From contig OMZO01000001.1 in NCBI GenBank assembly GCA_900315525.1, positions 164,461-228,460 on the forward strand: 64,000 nt of DNA. Reading direction: 5' to 3'. The DNA comes from an uncultured Prevotella sp. GTDB taxonomy: Bacteria > Bacteroidota > Bacteroidia > Bacteroidales > Bacteroidaceae. The notes below the pieces were generated by a model, which worked only from the letters and a program-made list of their open reading frames with translations, was not told the DNA's origin and made no database searches. Numbering within the stretch: position 1 is the stretch's first letter; each line of letters starts with the position of its first letter. Both the position numbers and the translations under genes were made by a program. This document shows positions 60,937 to 64,000 of this stretch, in pieces.

Positions 60937-61518
60937 TTAGCCAATGCCGAACAAATGAGATAAAAGAATCTTTACGCCAATTACCAACAGAATAACACCT
61001 CCCAGAAGTTCTGGCTTCAGGCGACGTTCAATACGTCTGCCAAAACGCACCCCAAGCATATAACCTATCACACTGAATGTAAACGACACAACACCTATAA
61101 CAATCAAAGGCCATAACAGACTGTTCAAGGAATGATAGCCAATACAAGCAAAGGAAATGCCAACTGCCAGCGCATCGATACTCGTGGCAATAGCTAACAG
61201 CAGCTGTGTTACCAAACGCTGTGGATTAAATGTGTGTTCGCTCTCTTCCTCAAACGCCTCCTTAATCATTTTGCCTCCTATAAAGCTCAGCAATCCAAAG
61301 GCAATCCAATGATCTATTGATTCCAACGCCTCACTGAAATGATTCGTGGCCATCCAGCCTATCAACGGCATCAGCGCCTGAAAGGCACCAAAGAACACTG
61401 CAAGCCTCAGCACCAGTCCCAACATAAAGCGACGCACAATGACACCACTCACAATAGAAACTGTAAAACAGTCCATTGCCAGAGCTACAGCCAATAACCA
61501 AATATCAAGTGAGTTCAT
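60937..61518 (-). CDS. mntP: Manganese efflux pump MntP
   Basis: 193 residues with six membrane helices. LLAVALAMDCFTVSIVSGVI and ATSIDALAVGISFACIGYHS are the two repeat halves, each with the conserved acidic residue (MD and SIDA) used in Mn binding. Length and repeat spacing match MntP. It exports excess Mn2+. A TACCTTTG box at 61559-61566 gives a leader of about 35 bases, too short for a yybP-ykoY manganese riboswitch. Confidence 0.94.
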   Translation of the reverse strand: MNSLDIWLLAVALAMDCFTVSIVSGVIVRRFMLGLVLRLAVFFGAFQALMPLIGWMATNHFSEALESIDHWIAFGLLSFIGGKMIKEAFEEESEHTFNPQRLVTQLLLAIATSIDALAVGISFACIGYHSLNSLLWPLIVIGVVSFTFSVIGYMLGVRFGRRIERRLKPELLGGVILLVIGVKILLSHLFGIG

Positions 61519-61558
61519 AATATAGTATCTATTTGTCTCTTTTCAACACTTTGTGGGG

Positions 61559-61566
61559 CAAAGGTA
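61559..61566 (-). promoter_or_regulatory. -7 promoter box of mntP
   Basis: The minus strand reads TACCTTTG, 40 bases before the mntP ATG; divergent from the GH36 promoter. Confidence 0.6.
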
Positions 61567-61609
61567 CAAAATAATCGAGAATATATCACCAAGAAACCAG
61601 ATAATTTTG

Positions 61610-61617
61610 TACCTTTG
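61610..61617 (+). promoter_or_regulatory. -7 promoter box of the GH36 gene
   Basis: TACCTTTG, 40 bases before the ATG at 61658. Confidence 0.6.
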
Positions 61618-61657
61618 CATTCAGATTTAAACGAACAATAACCCAAAAACCATCTTT

Positions 61658-63847
61658 ATGAAGAAACTTTTTTTCTTTGCATTACTCATGGCCGGTGTTC
61701 AGACTGCATCGGCAGAACAAGTTGTTGTCCAGACTAAGAACACCACGATGGTTCTGAATGTGGACGAAGGTAAACAGCCCCAGTATGTATATTTCGGTGC
61801 TAAGCTCAGCGATAGCGACCTGCAACACATGCAGCGCACCCACGGCGGACGCATGGACGCCTATCCCGCCTACGGCATGAACTGTCCTGCAGAAGCTGCC
61901 TTAGCCATGACTCATGCCGACGGCAATCTCTCGACAGCACTTATTGCTACAGGCGATGTTGAACAGGAGGGGGCCATCACGCGTATCCGCATGAAAGACC
62001 CCGTCTATCCAATTACGGTAGATCTCTGTTATATGGCTCGTCCAGAAGTAGATATGATTGAGACTTGGACGGAAATCAAGAACGGTGAGGCCAAGACCGT
62101 TACGCTGACTCAATTTGCCTCTATCTGTCTGCCCATCCGCCGCGGTAACGTATGGCTCAGCCATTTTTACGGGTCGTGGGGCAACGAGGCACGTCTCTGC
62201 GAGGAGCCTGTCACACCTGGTGAGAAGATCATCAAGAACAAGGACGGCGTGCGCAATTCTCATACCGACCATGCTGAAGTGATGTTCTCACTCAACGGCA
62301 AAGGACAGGAGAATCAAGGCGATGTCATCGGCGCAGCACTCTGCTACAGCGGCAACTTCCAACTGAAGGTGGAGACCGATGACTCCGACTACCACTATTT
62401 CTATGCGGGCATCAATCCTGACAACTCCGAGTACCACCTGAAGAAAGGTGAGACCTTCATTACCCCGAAGGTAGCTCTGAGCTTCTCACAGTGCGGACTC
62501 TCCGGCGTATCCCGTAACTTCCACAAGTGGGGCCGCAAATACATGCTGGCTCATGGCGACAAGGAGCGCAAGATCCTGCTCAACTCCTGGGAGGGCGTCT
62601 ATTTCGACATCAACCAGAAAGGCATGGACCAAATGATGGGCGACATCGCCTCGATGGGTGGTGAGCTCTTCGTAATGGATGATGGCTGGTTCGGCGTGAA
62701 GTATCCTCGTAAGACAGACAACTGCGCCCTTGGCGACTGGGTAGTTGATACAAACAAGCTGCCAGAGGGCATTGAGGGATTGCTCCGCGATGCCAAGAAG
62801 CACGGCATCAAGTTCGGCATCTGGATCGAGCCTGAGATGTCAAACACAGTCTCTGAACTCTATGAGAAGCATCCCGACTGGATCATCAAGGCCCCCAAAC
62901 GTGATGCTGTCCTTGGACGTGGCGGCACGCAGGTGGTGCTCGATATGGCTAATCCCAAGGTGCAGGACTTCGTTTTCTCCATCGTCGATAACCTGATGAC
63001 TAAGTATCCTGAGATCGACTATATCAAATGGGATGCCAATATGGCCATCATGAATCACGGTTCACAGTATCTGAATATGGCAGACCAGAGCCACCTGAAC
63101 ATTGAGTATCATCGCGGTTTCCAGAAGACCTGCGAGCGCATTCGTGCCAAGTATCCCGACCTGACCATCCAGGCCTGCGCCAGCGGTGGCGGACGAGCCA
63201 ACTGGGGCGTGCTACCCTACTTCGACGAATTCTGGGTATCCGACAATACCGATGCCCTTCAGCGCATCTACATGCAGTGGGGCACCAGCTACTTCTTCCC
63301 TGCTATTGCACAAGCCAGCCATATCTCAGCAACGCCTAACCATACCGTCTTCCGCACCACAGCCATGAAATATCGTATCGATGTAGCGATGAGCGGACGT
63401 CTGGGTATGGAGATTCAGCCCAAGAATATGAGCGACGATGAGAAAGCCCTCTGTCGTCAGGCTATCAAGGAGTATAAGGAGATTCGTCCTATCGTGCAGT
63501 TCGGTGATATCTACCGTCTTGTCTCTCCATACGATAAGCTGGGACTGGCCTCAATGATGTATGTCAATGAGACAAAGTCGAAGAGCGTCTTCTTCTGGTG
63601 GAAGACCGAGTCGTTCCAGAACGAGCATCTGCCCCTGGTGAAGATGGCAGGCCTCGATGCTAACAAGATGTATAAGGTACACGAGCTGAACCGCATCGAC
63701 AAGAACCCGATGGACGTTGAGGGCAAGACTTTCAGCGGTGCCTATCTAATGAATCACGGACTCGAGATGCCTTATCGCAATGAACCCGCAGAATGGTCGA
63801 AGAAGAACGACTGGAGCAGCCGCGTACTCCTGCTCGAAGCAGAATAA
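61658..63847 (+). CDS. GH36-family alpha-galactosidase, secreted
   Basis: 729 residues, full length. A signal peptide (MKKLFFFALLMAGVQTASA) sends it to the periplasm. The N-terminal beta-supersandwich is followed by the (beta/alpha)8 barrel starting near LLNSWEGVYFDINQKGMDQM. ELFVMDDGWFGVKY, IDYIKWDANM (nucleophile Asp) and FWVSDNTDALQRI (acid/base Asp) are the GH36 active-site motifs, and CASGGGRAN binds the galactose. It removes alpha-1,6-galactose from raffinose-type sugars or galactomannan. It is monocistronic with a strong terminator behind it and diverges from mntP. Confidence 0.96.
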   Translation: MKKLFFFALLMAGVQTASAEQVVVQTKNTTMVLNVDEGKQPQYVYFGAKLSDSDLQHMQRTHGGRMDAYPAYGMNCPAEAALAMTHADGNLSTALIATGDVEQEGAITRIRMKDPVYPITVDLCYMARPEVDMIETWTEIKNGEAKTVTLTQFASICLPIRRGNVWLSHFYGSWGNEARLCEEPVTPGEKIIKNKDGVRNSHTDHAEVMFSLNGKGQENQGDVIGAALCYSGNFQLKVETDDSDYHYFYAGINPDNSEYHLKKGETFITPKVALSFSQCGLSGVSRNFHKWGRKYMLAHGDKERKILLNSWEGVYFDINQKGMDQMMGDIASMGGELFVMDDGWFGVKYPRKTDNCALGDWVVDTNKLPEGIEGLLRDAKKHGIKFGIWIEPEMSNTVSELYEKHPDWIIKAPKRDAVLGRGGTQVVLDMANPKVQDFVFSIVDNLMTKYPEIDYIKWDANMAIMNHGSQYLNMADQSHLNIEYHRGFQKTCERIRAKYPDLTIQACASGGGRANWGVLPYFDEFWVSDNTDALQRIYMQWGTSYFFPAIAQASHISATPNHTVFRTTAMKYRIDVAMSGRLGMEIQPKNMSDDEKALCRQAIKEYKEIRPIVQFGDIYRLVSPYDKLGLASMMYVNETKSKSVFFWWKTESFQNEHLPLVKMAGLDANKMYKVHELNRIDKNPMDVEGKTFSGAYLMNHGLEMPYRNEPAEWSKKNDWSSRVLLLEAE

Positions 63848-63865
63848 CTGACTACTAATTAGGAT

Positions 63866-63908
63866 AGCCCCTTGCAAGATTAATTTCTCGCAAGGGGCTG
63901 TTTCTTCT
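63866..63908 (+). terminator. Rho-independent terminator of the GH36 gene
   Basis: AGCCCCTTGC (63866-63875) and GCAAGGGGCT (63890-63899) are perfect 10-bp arms, followed by GTTTCTTCT. The remaining ~90 bases to the window end are AT-rich and hold no gene I can support. Confidence 0.85.
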
Positions 63909-64000
63909 ATGTTGCAAACCAAATAATTGGTCCATAATTTAGCATTGTTTAATCGTTAAACTGCAGTTTTTACTATATTTTACATTATAACTGACAATAG

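Overview
The window reads as a chromosomal segment of a gut- or rumen-type Bacteroidota, most likely Prevotellaceae (Prevotella/Segatella/Xylanibacter-like). The signs are a SusC/SusD pair, many Bacteroidota-type -7 promoter boxes (TAnnTTTG, a few with TTTG or TTG 20 bases upstream), almost no Shine-Dalgarno sites, a type IX secretion tail, TssD proteins of the Bacteroidota type VI system and a BtuG-like surface protein. No rRNA, tRNA, CRISPR array or intact insertion sequence was seen.

Layout. 1-11.2 kb is a carbohydrate-use region: a minus-strand unit of GH28, SusC and SusD (cut by the window edge), a minus-strand unit of a GPH sugar symporter, cytoplasmic GH43 and an ECF sigma factor, and a divergent plus-strand unit of a SGNH acetylesterase and a second GPH symporter. 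A structured non-coding stretch then precedes metG, which converges on a CotH-like surface protein. 16.2-23.5 kb is a surface-glycan decoration cluster. Its core is a translationally coupled operon: a nucleotidyltransferase-aminotransferase fusion, an opine-dehydrogenase-like protein, LicD and an acyltransferase. A Wzx-like flippase and a GT-A-like glycosyltransferase flank it. 23.5-27.6 kb carries cobT, cobU and a BtuC-like permease with a DUF6080-like membrane protein. 27.7-32.6 kb is a GH3-GH35 operon.

32.6-38.6 kb is an accessory region. It holds a 23-codon gene, an AT-rich lipoprotein with a long structured leader, a truncated remnant, a DUF6078-like gene, a VapE-like ATPase gene bracketed by 49-bp inverted repeats made of 11-bp units, four tandem 22-bp hairpin units, and a STAS-like gene overlapping a 32-codon ORF. 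38.8-41.3 kb holds two small regulatory units. 41.4-50.4 kb holds a membrane-anchored MutS-like ATPase, a btuB-btuG-btuF-like uptake operon, a two-domain nuclease and two tandem tssD genes. 50.7-53.5 kb holds an aldo/keto reductase, a flavodoxin lipoprotein and a DUF4421-like protein. 53.5-59.2 kb is a minus-strand run: BtuD-like ATPase, CobD-like, CobS, an RsbW-like ATPase and a broken alpha-glucan phosphorylase. The window ends with a membrane protein gene framed by a duplicated btuD start, mntP and a GH36 alpha-galactosidase.

Together the window encodes cobamide capture and import (BtuB/G/F, BtuC, BtuD) and lower-ligand assembly (CobU, CobS, CobT, CobD), scattered over three loci on one strand, alongside plant-polysaccharide use. 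The best candidates for undescribed biology are the iteron-bracketed vapE module and the proposed amino-alcohol-phosphate decoration operon. Function calls rest on motifs read by eye; no database search was possible.
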